DNA of 64,000 nucleotides from Crossiella sp. SN42 (GTDB taxonomy: Bacteria; Actinomycetota; Actinomycetes; Mycobacteriales; Pseudonocardiaceae): positions 1 through 64,000 of the forward strand of contig NZ_JAMHIV010000025.1 in the NCBI RefSeq assembly GCF_023897065.1. The letters are read 5' to 3'. The position numbers and the translations under genes are program-made. Shown in pieces: positions 8,413 through 19,641 of this stretch (its first letter is position 1; each line of letters opens with the position of its first letter). The notes under the pieces are model-generated. The model did no database searches and was not told the DNA's origin. It was given only the letters and a program-made list of their open reading frames with translations.

Positions 8413-8832
8413 ATGACCCAGTTCGGCAACCTGTTCGGCGGACCCCCGGACACCCTGCTGCCCGAGCGGCCCGAACCGCAGTCCCTCTTGGACAGCGGCA
8501 AGGACCCGTCCGAGGTGGCGCGGGAGTACCCGGACTTCAGCGCGGCCTGGGCGGCGCTGGCCGAGCGGGCGCTGGCCGCCGGTGACCCGGTCACCGCCTA
8601 CGCCTACGCCCGCACCGGCTACCACCGCGGTCTCGACCAGCTCCGCCGCGCGGGCTGGAAGGGCCACGGCCCGGTGCCCTGGTCGCACGCGCCCAACCAG
8701 GGCTTCCTGCGAGCGCTGTCCGCGCTGGCCAAGGCCGCGGGCGAGATCGGCGAGACCGAGGAGTACGAGCGCTGCTCAAGCTTCCTCGCCGACTCCGACC
8801 CGGCCGCGCCGGCAGCGACCGGCCTGGCCTGA
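8413..8832 (+). CDS. DUF3151 family protein
   Basis: A 139-residue soluble actinobacterial protein recognised as DUF3151 from its LPERPEPQSLL opening, the AYAYARTGYHRGLDQLRRAGWKGHGPVPWSH core and GFLRAL. It starts 5 bp after fbaA and is certainly cotranscribed with it. The family is typically found next to class II aldolase, but its role is unknown. Its helical repeat-like composition (AWAALAERALAAGDPVTAYAYARTGY) resembles a small TPR-type fold, which is my inference. Confidence 0.88.
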   Translation: MTQFGNLFGGPPDTLLPERPEPQSLLDSGKDPSEVAREYPDFSAAWAALAERALAAGDPVTAYAYARTGYHRGLDQLRRAGWKGHGPVPWSHAPNQGFLRALSALAKAAGEIGETEEYERCSSFLADSDPAAPAATGLA

Positions 8833-8851
8833 CCACGACAACGGAGCGGAC

Positions 8852-9442
8852 GTGCCCGGCAACGACTACGAGTTCCACACGCACTGGTCGGTGCCGGGCA
8901 CGGTCGCCGAGGTGGCCGACGTCCTGTTCGACCCGACCGACCTGCCCCGCTGGTGGCCCTCGGTCTACATCGACGTGCGCAAGGGGGCCGAGGGCGACGA
9001 GCGCGGCATCGGCGCCGCCTTCGACCTCTACACCACCGGCTGGCTGCCCTACACGCTGCGCTGGCGGATGCGGGTGGACAGCCACGACCAGCCGCACACC
9101 TCCTCCTTCAGCGCCGTCGGCGACCTGATCGGCGGCGGGGAATGGCGGCTGAGCCAGCACGGCGACCGGGTCAGCGTGGACTTCCAGTGGCGGGTCCGCG
9201 CGGACAAGCCGCTGCTGCGCCTGGCCTCCCCGCTGCTCAAGCCGGTGTTCTCGGCCAACCACAACTGGGCCATGGCCAAGGGCCTGCGCAGCCTGGAGCT
9301 GGAACTGGCCCGCCGCCGCGCCACCACCGACGCCGAGCGGGCCGCGGTCAGCGCCCCGCCCGGCCGCTCGGCCAGTGGCCCGGTGCTGGCCGGACTCGCC
9401 GCGCTCCTGGTGCTCGCGCTGCGGCGCAGGAGGCAGACTTAG
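8852..9442 (+). CDS. SRPBCC-fold protein (polyketide cyclase/dehydrase-like)
   Basis: A 196-residue protein whose first 150 residues fit the START/SRPBCC ligand-binding fold (HTHWSVPGTVAEVADVLFDPTDLPRWWPSVY opening, WLPYTLRWRMRV strand, FQWRVRADKPLLRLASPLLKPVFSANHNWAMAKGL final helix). A short hydrophobic segment and an Arg-rich end follow (VLAGLAALLVLALRRRRQ), suggesting a membrane tail. The start is GTG 8852, after ACGGAG and 19 bp beyond DUF3151. The ligand is unknown. It belongs to the fbaA gene string. Confidence 0.82.
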   Translation: MPGNDYEFHTHWSVPGTVAEVADVLFDPTDLPRWWPSVYIDVRKGAEGDERGIGAAFDLYTTGWLPYTLRWRMRVDSHDQPHTSSFSAVGDLIGGGEWRLSQHGDRVSVDFQWRVRADKPLLRLASPLLKPVFSANHNWAMAKGLRSLELELARRRATTDAERAAVSAPPGRSASGPVLAGLAALLVLALRRRRQT

Positions 9443-9446
9443 CCGC

Positions 9447-10520
9447 GTGCACCGGGTACGCGAGGAGCTGAGCCGACGACTGCGGCGGTTGCGGCGAACC
9501 GCGTTGCCGATCCTGCACAGCGCGCTCAGCGCAGGCATCGCCTGGCTGATCGCCGCCGACCTGATCGGGCACGCCCGGCCGTTCTTCGCCCCGATCGCCG
9601 CGGTGATCTGCCTCGGCGTCTCCCTCGGCCAGCGACTGCGCCGGGTGGCCGAGCTGGTCGCCGGGGTGAGCATCGGCATCGGCGTGGGCGACCTGCTGAT
9701 CCTGCAGATCGGCTCGGGCACCTGGCAGATCATGCTGGTGGTGGCGCTGGCGCTGACCTCGGCGGTGCTGCTGGACAGCGGCACGGTGATCGCCATGCAG
9801 GCCGGGTCCTCCGCGGTGCTGGTGGCCACCCTGCTGCCACCCGGTGACTCCGGCGGCCTGGACCGGATGGTCGACGCGCTGGTCGGCGGCCTGGTCGGGC
9901 TCGCGGTGGCCGCGCTGCTGCCGGCCAACCCGCTGACCGTGGCGCACCGGCAGGGCAAGGTGCTGCTGGGTGAGCTGACCGCCGCGCTGCGCGGCGTGGC
10001 CGACGCGGTGACCAGCCGGGACCCGGTCAAGGCGGCCGCGGTGCTGAGCCGGGCGCGCAAGACCACCAAGGCGTTCGAGGACTTCCGCACCGCGCTGGAC
10101 ACCGGCACCGAGATCGCCCGGATCGCGCCGATCCGCTGGCGCAGACGGGCCGACCTGGAGAGCTACCTGGCCGCCGCGGTGCCGCTGGACCACGCCATGC
10201 GCAACACCAGGGTGCTGGCCCGCCGTGCGCTGGCCGCGCTGCGGGACGAGGAACCGGCGCCGCTCGCCCTGGCCGCGGTGCTGACCAAGCTCGCCGACGC
10301 GGTGGAGCTGCTGCAGGCCGAGCTCGCCGAGGGAGAAGAGCCCCTCACCGCCCGCCAGCTGGCCCAGGAAGCCGCGAAACAGGCCAGCACGGCCCTGGCA
10401 GGTGAGGGCGGGTTCTCGGTGCGCGTGGTGGTCGCTCAGCTGCGGTCCATCGCGGTGGACCTGCTCCAGGCCACCGGGGTCAGCCGGGACGACGCGATCG
10501 CCGCGCTGCCGCCGCTCTAA
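9447..10520 (+). CDS. FUSC-family membrane protein (aromatic acid exporter-like)
   Basis: A 357-residue integral membrane protein. The N-terminal part has about five or six transmembrane segments in the FUSC pattern (LHSALSAGIAWLIAADLIG, FFAPIAAVICLGVSLGQRLRRV, ELVAGVSIGIGVGDLL, and two more). A cytoplasmic helical region follows from about residue 165. It is a half-size member. The start is GTG 9447, with AGGAGG overlapping the end of the preceding gene, so the two are translationally linked. Export of small aromatic or amphipathic compounds is the family role; the substrate here is unknown. Confidence 0.83.
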   Translation: MHRVREELSRRLRRLRRTALPILHSALSAGIAWLIAADLIGHARPFFAPIAAVICLGVSLGQRLRRVAELVAGVSIGIGVGDLLILQIGSGTWQIMLVVALALTSAVLLDSGTVIAMQAGSSAVLVATLLPPGDSGGLDRMVDALVGGLVGLAVAALLPANPLTVAHRQGKVLLGELTAALRGVADAVTSRDPVKAAAVLSRARKTTKAFEDFRTALDTGTEIARIAPIRWRRRADLESYLAAAVPLDHAMRNTRVLARRALAALRDEEPAPLALAAVLTKLADAVELLQAELAEGEEPLTARQLAQEAAKQASTALAGEGGFSVRVVVAQLRSIAVDLLQATGVSRDDAIAALPPL

Positions 10521-10768
10521 CCGTTCGGGCGATCCAAGACCGCCGCCAGGGTGCGGTGCAGCGGCTCGTGGTCCTTGGCGTCGTGCAGGTGCGTGCTGCC
10601 GCCGGTGAGCCGGTACCACTCCTCCGCGCCCTCGTAGGTGACCAGCGTGGTCACCTCGCCCGCCGGATCGCAGCGGGTCAGCAGCTCGAGATCACCGGTG
10701 ATCACGCCGACGTCGTCGGTCATCACGCCGCCGGGACCAGCCTTGAACAGGGTCCGCAGTTCCTCCAC
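10517..10768 (-). CDS. Small conserved hypothetical protein
   Basis: An 83-residue soluble acidic protein with no motif I recognise. It starts at GTG 10768 behind a strong AGGGAGGGTGAG ribosome site, which supports it as real. It overlaps the stop of the convergent FUSC gene by 4 bases. Homologous short proteins with a YEGAEEWY-like motif are, as I recall, common in Pseudonocardiaceae, but no function is known. Confidence 0.65.
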   Translation of the reverse strand: MEELRTLFKAGPGGVMTDDVGVITGDLELLTRCDPAGEVTTLVTYEGAEEWYRLTGGSTHLHDAKDHEPLHRTLAAVLDRPNG

Positions 10769-10867
10769 GACTCACCCTCCCTGGGGTCGCTCCTCGCGGC
10801 AACGTAGCGCCAACCACCGAAGTCGGCCATCCGCGAGGAGCGGGGTACCCAGGGCATCCGGGGTGAA

Positions 10868-11506
10868 TCAGCAGCGGTTGAGCATGTCGCTGAGCGCGCC
10901 CTTCTCCGGCGCGGAGACGTTGAGGCCCCACGCGTGCTTGGCGCCGATCCACATCCGGGCGTAGGTGCAGTGGTAGGAGCCCAGCGGCGGCTTCCACAGG
11001 TCGGGGGTCTTGTCGCCCTTGGCCTGGTTGACGTTGTCGGTGACCGCGATCAGCTGCGAGTTCGTCAGGTCGTTGGCGAAGCGCTGACGTTTGTCCGTGC
11101 TCCAGCTCGCCGCGCCGGAACGCCAGGCCGCGGCCAGCGGCACGATGTGGTCGATGTCCACGTCGGCGGCCGCGGTCCAGGTCGCGCCGTCGTAGGGGCT
11201 GTGCCAGGAGCCCGAGGTGGCCGCGCAGCTGGCGTTGACCTGCACGTTGGTGCCGTCTCGCTTGAGCACCGTCTCCCGCGTGTTGCAGGCGCCGGAGATG
11301 GTGATCCAGTGCGGGAACTTCTCTCGCGAGTAACCGGTCATCGGACCCGGCGCGGCCACGGTCAGGCCGTTGAGCTGGGTACGGGCGGCGGTCGCGCTGG
11401 GGATGTTCGGCGGTGCCGCGCTGGCCGGGCTGGTCAGACCGACCGAGACAGCGGCGGTGATCAGCAGGGTGGTGAGCAGGGCCCGGATCTTGCGTGCGCC
11501 GTTCAC
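10868..11506 (-). CDS. Secreted HNH-type nuclease (DUF1524/GmrSD C-terminal-like)
   Basis: A 212-residue exported protein. Residues 1-30 form a Sec signal peptide (KIRALLTTLLITAAVSVGLTSPASA). The mature part holds the HNH-like motif DIDHIVPLAAAWRSGA followed by NDLTNSQLIAVTDNVNQAKGDK and a YHCTYARMWIGAKHAWGL end, the DUF1524 arrangement of secreted actinobacterial nucleases. Four cysteines (GACNT, ASCAAT, YHCTY, NRC) could pair outside the cell. The start is GTG with TGGAGG upstream. No immunity gene is apparent, so extracellular DNA scavenging is likely. Confidence 0.87.
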   Translation of the reverse strand: MNGARKIRALLTTLLITAAVSVGLTSPASAAPPNIPSATAARTQLNGLTVAAPGPMTGYSREKFPHWITISGACNTRETVLKRDGTNVQVNASCAATSGSWHSPYDGATWTAAADVDIDHIVPLAAAWRSGAASWSTDKRQRFANDLTNSQLIAVTDNVNQAKGDKTPDLWKPPLGSYHCTYARMWIGAKHAWGLNVSAPEKGALSDMLNRC

Positions 11507-11620
11507 GCCAACCTCCAGTGGTGGGGGTGATCACGTCTACGACATGACCGTCACCCACCGGAGTGACGAGCGCAACACGACAAGGTGACCTCTGGATGGC
11601 TCCCCGCCGTCCGCCGGATG

Positions 11621-13669
<2,049 letters not shown>

Positions 13670-13691
13670 GACAAGGCCGTCCCGGACACTG

Positions 13692-13743
13692 AGAGCCTGG
13701 CCGCCCCGCCGTTGACACGATCACGGCCGGGCGGCCAGGCTCT
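13692..13743. terminator. 15-bp perfect inverted repeat after purA
   Basis: Arms at 13692-13706 and 13729-13743 (starting AGAGCCTGG and ending CCAGGCTCT) are perfect complements with a 22-nt loop, 22 bp after purA. There is no U-tract, so it is at best a GC-rich actinobacterial-type terminator. It also contains the promoter elements proposed for the leader peptide (TTGACA in the loop, CAGGCT in the right arm), so it could be regulatory. Confidence 0.55.
13712..13741 (+). promoter_or_regulatory. Candidate leaderless promoter of the leader-peptide/ABC operon
   Basis: TTGACA at 13712-13717, an 18-bp spacer, and CAGGCT at 13736-13741, which keeps the important A(-11) and T(-7) positions. With T at -7, transcription would start exactly at the A of the leader-peptide ATG at 13748, giving a leaderless mRNA. 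This fits how such sulfur-related short ORFs are expressed in mycobacteria. It is inferred from spacing only. Confidence 0.5.
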
Positions 13744-13747
13744 TGTC

Positions 13748-13828
13748 ATGACCCAGCGCACGGAGCTCGTCGCGCGGCTGCACGTCGATCTGCGACGGCA
13801 CGCCAGCGCCCTCTGTCGCACGCGCTGA
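13748..13828 (+). CDS. Cysteine-type leader peptide (upstream ORF of sulfur transport operon)
   Basis: A 26-codon ORF ending in TGA, 45 bp before the ABC permease. The peptide contains HVDLRRHASALCR, matching the recurring V-x-R-x-HVDL-x-R-x-x-SA-x-C pattern of actinobacterial putative leader peptides found ahead of sulfonate, sulfate and other sulfur-uptake genes. In mycobacteria, related Cys-containing short ORFs attenuate downstream genes when cysteine is abundant. Here there is one Cys near the C-terminus rather than a CC run. The role is inferred from the motif and position. Confidence 0.78.
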   Translation: MTQRTELVARLHVDLRRHASALCRTR

Positions 13829-14622
13829 TCCTCCTCGGTCTGCCCCCTTTTCTCCCCGTGTCCGGGAGCTCTCATGTCTGTGTCCACTGTGGACAAACGA
13901 CGTCCTGGGCGGTGGGTCAGTCCGGTCGGCCTGGTGCTGCTGTGGCAGCTGGCCAGCAGCACCGGTCTGCTGCCGCCGGATAAGCTCGCCGCCCCGCTGA
14001 CCGTGCTGGCCTCCGCCGCCGACCTGGTGCTCAGCGGTGAGCTGCTGACCGCCTTCGCGGTGTCCCTGCAACGGGTCCTGCTCGGCTTCGCGATCGGGCT
14101 GGCCGCCGGGCTGGGCCTCGGCCTGCTCGCCGGGCTGTACCGGTGGGGTGACGCGCTGCTGGACCCGCCGGTGCAGATGCTGCGCACGCTGCCCTTCCTC
14201 GGGCTGATCCCGTTGCTGATCCTGTGGTTCGGCATCGGCGAGGCGCCCAAGATCGCGCTGGTCGCGCTCGGCGTGACCTTCCCGATCTACCTCAACACGC
14301 ACGCCGGCATCCGCGGCGTGGACCGGCGGCTGCTCGAGGCCACCACGGTGCTCGGCTACACCCGGCGGGAGCGGATCCAGCACGTGGTGCTGCCCTCGGC
14401 CCTGCCGCAGACCATGGTCGGGCTGCGCCAGGGGCTGAGCGTGGCCTGGCTGTCGCTGGTGATCGGCGAGCAGGTCAACGCGGACGCCGGACTCGGCTAC
14501 CTGATCAACAACGCCAGGGAGTTCCTGCGCACCGACGTGATCGTGGTCGGCCTGCTGGTCTACGCGCTGCTGGGCCTGGGCACCGACGCGCTGGTGCGGG
14601 CACTGGAGAGGAGGGCACTGGC

Positions 14623-15322
<700 letters not shown>

Positions 15323-15339
<17 letters not shown>

Positions 15340-16291
15340 CTTGCGCGTAGCGGTGTTCGCCGCGGCCCTGCTGCTCTCCGGCTGCGCGCCCAGCGCGGCC
15401 GACACCGGCGAGCTGGTGCTCAAGGTCGGCGACCAGAAGGGCAACGCGCAGTCCCTGCTCAGTTCGGCCGGGCTGCTCAAGGACCTGCCCTACCGGATCG
15501 AGTGGTCCACCTTCACCAGCGGCCCGCCACTGCTGGAGGCGGCCTCGGCCGGCGCCATCGACCTGGGCGGGGTGGGCAACACGCCGCCGATCTTCGCCGC
15601 CGCGGCGAAGGCGAAGATCACCGTGGTGGCCGCGGCCAAGGGCGATGCCAGCAGCGACGCCATCCTGGTGCCCGAGGGTTCACCGCTGACCGGGGCGAAC
15701 GCCTTGCGCGGCAAGCAGATCGCGGTGGCCAAGGGCAGCTCGGCACACGGCTCGCTGCTGCTGGTGTTGCAACGGGCCGGGCTGTCGATCACCGACGTCA
15801 AGCCGGTGTTCCTGGCCCCGGCCGAGGCGTTCGCCGCCTTCACCCAGAAACGGGTGGACGCCTGGGCGATCTGGGACCCCTACACCTCGCAGGCGTTGCT
15901 GGAGGCCGGGGCGCGGGTGCTGGTGGACGGCGCGGACGTGGCCAATGGCTACAGCTTCCAGGTCGCCAGCCGCGCCGCACTCGACGGCCGCAAGTCCGGC
16001 GCGATCAAGGACTACCTGTCCCGGCTGGCCAAGGCCCAGCGCTGGTCGGACAGCCACCGCGCGGACCGGGCCAAGGCCTGGGCGGCGGAAACCGGGCTGT
16101 CCCTGCCGGTCGCGGAGGCCGCGGTGGCCAGGGGTGTTGACCTCTACCAGCCGCTCACCCCGGAGGTGGTGGCCTCCGAACAGCAGCTCGCGGACGCCTT
16201 CACCGCGGCGAAGGTGTTGCCGGGCAAGGTGAACTTCGCCGAGTTCGTGGACAACCGGTTCGACGCCGACATCCAAGCCACTCTCCGCTGA
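15323..16291 (+). CDS. ABC transporter substrate-binding lipoprotein (SsuA-like)
   Basis: A 322-residue periplasm-equivalent binding protein. The signal peptide ends in a lipobox (LLLSGCAPS; Cys about 21), so it is membrane-anchored. The mature part has the NMT1/SsuA fold: KVGDQKGNAQSLL, SGPPLLEAASAGAIDLGGVGNTPPIFAAAAKAK, KGSSAHGSLLLVL, and AWAIWDPYTSQAL. It is the last gene of the transporter operon. The GVGNTPPI and AIWDPYT motifs are typical of sulfonate-type rather than nitrate-type proteins. A hairpin terminator follows 4 bp after the stop. Confidence 0.92.
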
Positions 16292-16295
16292 GAAG

Positions 16296-16340
16296 AACAG
16301 CGCCGCCGCCCGGCCTGGTGAACCGGGCGGCGGCGCTGTT
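16296..16340. terminator. Bidirectional hairpin terminator
   Basis: Perfect 18-bp arms (16296-16313 and 16323-16340, starting AACAGCGCC and ending GGCGCTGTT) with a 9-nt loop lie between the convergent substrate-binding protein and GDPD genes. The TT at the arm end on each strand is the only U-richness. Confidence 0.8.
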
Positions 16341-16346
16341 CCGCGC

Positions 16347-17486
16347 TCAGCGCTTGAAGGTGCCGCGCGCCTCGATCGCGGTGTCCGGGTTGTCCGCGAA
16401 CACCCCGTCCACGCCGGCCTTGAAGTAGGCCTCGTACTCGGCGAAGGCGTTGCCGTGCACCGAAGGCGGGCCGGGCAGCCGCATGTTGGTGGGCAGGAAG
16501 TTGTTCTCGCTGCGGAAGGTGTACGGGTGCACCTGGAGGCCGTTCTTGTGCGCCTGGAGCACCAGCTGGGTCGGCGAGGTCAGGTTCCCGTCCTTGCCGC
16601 GCGGGATCACCATCTCCTTGTACGGACCGATGCCCTTGGCGTACGAGGCGATCTCCTTGAGCCCCTTGGGGGTCACCAGGTCCGCGTAGGTGCGCTTGTC
16701 GCCGGCAGCGATGAAGTCGTACGGCGCGCCCTCGGCGTCCAGCAGCTGCACCAGCGGCACCCGCAGCTCGCGGCTGAGGTCCTTGAGGTTGGTCACCTCG
16801 AAGGACTGCACGAACACCCTGGCGTGCCGGTTGTTCAGGCCGTTCTTGGTCAGCGTGCGCACCAGCGGAGGTTCCAGGGGCAGCTTGATCGAGCGGAAGT
16901 AGGTGGGGTGCTTGGTCTCCGGGTACACCCCGATGTCCCGCCGCAGCTCCTTGGACAGCCGGGCGCGCAGGTCCAGCACCTCCTGGAAGGTGGGCACCTG
17001 GAACCGGCCGTTGTAGATCACGTTGTTCGGCCGGAACTGCGGGATGCGCTCCTTGGCCCGCAGCGTCTTCAGCTCGGCCAGGGTGAAGTCCTCGGTGAAC
17101 CAGCCGGTGAGGCTGGTGCCGTCGATCACCTTGGTGGCCTTGCGCGCGGCGAACTCCGGGCGGTCGGCGACATCGGTGGTGCCGCTGATCTCGTTCTCGT
17201 GCCGGGCGACCAGCACGCCGTCCTTGGTGGAGACCAGGTCCGGCTCGATGTAGTCCGCGCCCATCCGCGCGGCCAGCTCGTAGGAGGCCAGGGTGTGCTC
17301 GGGCCGGTAGCCCGAGGCGCCGCGGTGGCCGATGACCAGCAGTTTCTCCGGCTTCTTGCCGAATGACAGGTCGATGTTCACCTCCAGGGCGGTGGCAGGA
17401 GCGGCTGCCAGGGTGCTGCTGCCCAGCACGGCGAGTGCCATGACGGCGACGCCGGCGAGCTGAAGTGCCCGTAACGGATGAGACAT
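16347..17486 (-). CDS. Secreted glycerophosphodiester phosphodiesterase
   Basis: A 379-residue exported enzyme that hydrolyses glycerophosphodiesters to glycerol-3-phosphate and an alcohol. The signal peptide covers about residues 1-34 (LQLAGVAVMALAVLGSSTLAAAPATA). The GDPD motifs are VIGHRGASGYRPEHTLASYELAARMGADYIEPD, with the catalytic His and metal-binding Glu/Asp, then ARHENEI. It is longer than the minimal enzyme, like GlpQ. It probably recovers phosphate and carbon from phospholipids or teichoic acids. The gene stands alone, between a terminator and a divergent TRAP operon. Confidence 0.92.
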   Translation of the reverse strand: MSHPLRALQLAGVAVMALAVLGSSTLAAAPATALEVNIDLSFGKKPEKLLVIGHRGASGYRPEHTLASYELAARMGADYIEPDLVSTKDGVLVARHENEISGTTDVADRPEFAARKATKVIDGTSLTGWFTEDFTLAELKTLRAKERIPQFRPNNVIYNGRFQVPTFQEVLDLRARLSKELRRDIGVYPETKHPTYFRSIKLPLEPPLVRTLTKNGLNNRHARVFVQSFEVTNLKDLSRELRVPLVQLLDAEGAPYDFIAAGDKRTYADLVTPKGLKEIASYAKGIGPYKEMVIPRGKDGNLTSPTQLVLQAHKNGLQVHPYTFRSENNFLPTNMRLPGPPSVHGNAFAEYEAYFKAGVDGVFADNPDTAIEARGTFKR

Positions 17487-17650
17487 CGTGCTGACCTCCT
17501 CGTTCAGTAAGCGCCACCTTCACCCGGGATGACGTCGTGCGGGACACCGTAGGGCTAAGCGGAGCCAACCGCGTGGTGAACGCCAGGTATCGCAACCCGC
17601 GACAAGTTGTGTCTTCAATCGTGACCTGGGGCACAGGTAGCGTCCGGGAG

Positions 17651-19630
17651 GTGACCGCGGTCGATGAGCTGGTGGCCGAACAGGACGAGGAACGTCCGGC
17701 CCGGCGGCTGAGCCGGCGGTGGGACCTCGGTGTCGCGGTGGTGACCTTCGCCATCGCGGTCCTGGTGCTGCGCCAGGTGTTCTTCCCGTTCAGCGCGGGC
17801 AGCCAGTTCTACCTGATCGTCTTCCTCGGGCTGACCCTGCCGCTGGTCTTCCTGGTCTACCGCCCTGCGCTGAAAAGACGAACCGGCCGGGACGACCCGC
17901 ATCCGGTGGACTGGGCGCTGTCCGCGCTGGCGCTGGCCACCGGGCTCTACCCGGTGGTCACCGGCTTCAACGGCTTCCTGGACCGGCAGGGCTCACTGTC
18001 CACAATGGACGTCATCGCGGGCGCGGTACTGCTGGCGCTGATCCTGGAGGCCACCCGGCGCACCACCGGCCTGGTGCTGCCCGCGGTCTGCCTGCTCTTC
18101 CTCGCGCACGCCTACTACGGCGGGTTCCTGCCGCCCGGCTGGCTGATCGCGCACTCCGGCATCGACTTCGGCCAGATCGTCAACGCGCTCTACAACGACG
18201 CCAGCGGTTTCTACGGCACCCCGCTGGACGTGGCCGCCACCTACATCGTGCTGTTCACCATCTACGGCGCGATGCTGGAGGCCTCCGGCGCGGGCAAGTT
18301 CTTCGTCGACATCAGCTTCGCCGCCTTCCGCAACTCGCCGACCGCGCCCGGCCGCACCACCGCGCTCTCCGGTTTCCTGCTCGGCACCGTCTCCGGCTCC
18401 GGCACCGCGACCACGGTCAGCCTCGGCGCGGTCACCTGGCCGATCCTGCGCAGGGCCGGGTACCCGAAGGAGAACGCGGGCGGGCTGCTGGCCGCCTCCG
18501 GGATCGGCGCGATCCTGTCCCCGCCGACGCTGGGCGCGGCCGCGTTCATCATCGCCGAGTACCTGCGGGTGCCCTACCTGGAAGTGCTGCTGTGGGCCTG
18601 TCTGCCCACGGTGCTCTACTACCTGGGCATCGTGCTCGCGGTGGAGGCCGACGCCCGCCGCTTCGGCGCCAAGGCGGTCGAGGTGGACTCGCCGAGCCCG
18701 TGGCGGCTGCTGCTCACCGGCGGCTACCACTTCGCCTCGCTGGGCATCATCGTGGTGTTCCTGGCCCTGGGCATCCCGGCCTTCTCCGCGGTGGTCTACG
18801 CCACCGGGCTGGCCGCGCTGTTCGCGCTGGCCCAGCGCGTTGTGTCCAAACAGGACGGTTGGTGGCGGGGCTGGCTGCTGGACATGTTCGGCGCGCTGTC
18901 CACCGGGGTGCGCTCGGCGCTGCCGGTGATCGCGGTCTGCGCGGCGGCCGGCGTGATCACCTCCACCATCACCAAGACCGGCCTCGGCCAGGAGCTCTCC
19001 GCCGGCCTGGTGTCGGCGGCCAGGTACTTCACCGACAACGCCACCGTGGTCCTGCTGCTGACCGTGCTCTTCGCCGCGGTCGCGGTCGGCGTGCTTGGCC
19101 TCGCGGTGCCGGTGACCGCCTCGTTCATCATCGCCTGGGTGGTGCTCGGCCCGGCGCTGGCCGAGCTCGGCGTCTCCGACCCGGCCCGCGCGATGTTCCT
19201 GTTCTACTACGCGGTGCTCTCCGAGGTGACCCCGCCGACCGCGCTGGCCTCGGTGGCCGCGGCCGCGATCACCGGCGGCTCGGTCATGCGCACCATGTGG
19301 CAGACCTGGAAGTACACCCTGCCCGCCTTCCTGGTGCCGATCGCGTTTGTGCTCACCGACCACGGCACCGCCCTGCTGCTGCAACGGTCCTGGACCGAGG
19401 TGCTGTGGGTGTTCGGCGTCGCCGTGCTCGGCGTGGCCGCGCTCGCGGTGGGCACCGGCGGCTGGCTGTTCGGGCCCGCGCGCTGGCCGGAACGCGCGCT
19501 GTGCGTGCTGGCCGCGCTGTGCCTGCTCTACCTGCAACCGTGGACGATCACCGCGGGACTGGTGCTGCTCGCGGTGGCGGTGGTGCTGCACCTCGTGACG
19601 CGCAAACGCGAACCTGTGGGGACAACGTGA
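17651..19630 (+). CDS. TRAP transporter fused permease (DctQM-type, TAXI class)
   Basis: A membrane protein of about 659 residues fusing the small 4-TM and large 12-TM TRAP subunits. The family motif region GTVSGSGTATTVSLGAVTWPILRRAGYPKENAGGLLAASGIGAILSPPTLGAAAF is clear, and about 17-18 hydrophobic segments are visible. The frame opens at 17537, but the 38 residues before GTG 17651 look unconserved. A TAGCGT -10-like box at 17638-17643 would place transcription at about this GTG, so a leaderless start is possible. It uses an ion gradient to import a carboxylate-like solute with the next gene's product. Confidence 0.88.
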   Translation: MTAVDELVAEQDEERPARRLSRRWDLGVAVVTFAIAVLVLRQVFFPFSAGSQFYLIVFLGLTLPLVFLVYRPALKRRTGRDDPHPVDWALSALALATGLYPVVTGFNGFLDRQGSLSTMDVIAGAVLLALILEATRRTTGLVLPAVCLLFLAHAYYGGFLPPGWLIAHSGIDFGQIVNALYNDASGFYGTPLDVAATYIVLFTIYGAMLEASGAGKFFVDISFAAFRNSPTAPGRTTALSGFLLGTVSGSGTATTVSLGAVTWPILRRAGYPKENAGGLLAASGIGAILSPPTLGAAAFIIAEYLRVPYLEVLLWACLPTVLYYLGIVLAVEADARRFGAKAVEVDSPSPWRLLLTGGYHFASLGIIVVFLALGIPAFSAVVYATGLAALFALAQRVVSKQDGWWRGWLLDMFGALSTGVRSALPVIAVCAAAGVITSTITKTGLGQELSAGLVSAARYFTDNATVVLLLTVLFAAVAVGVLGLAVPVTASFIIAWVVLGPALAELGVSDPARAMFLFYYAVLSEVTPPTALASVAAAAITGGSVMRTMWQTWKYTLPAFLVPIAFVLTDHGTALLLQRSWTEVLWVFGVAVLGVAALAVGTGGWLFGPARWPERALCVLAALCLLYLQPWTITAGLVLLAVAVVLHLVTRKREPVGTT

Positions 19631-19641
19631 GGGAAACACCG

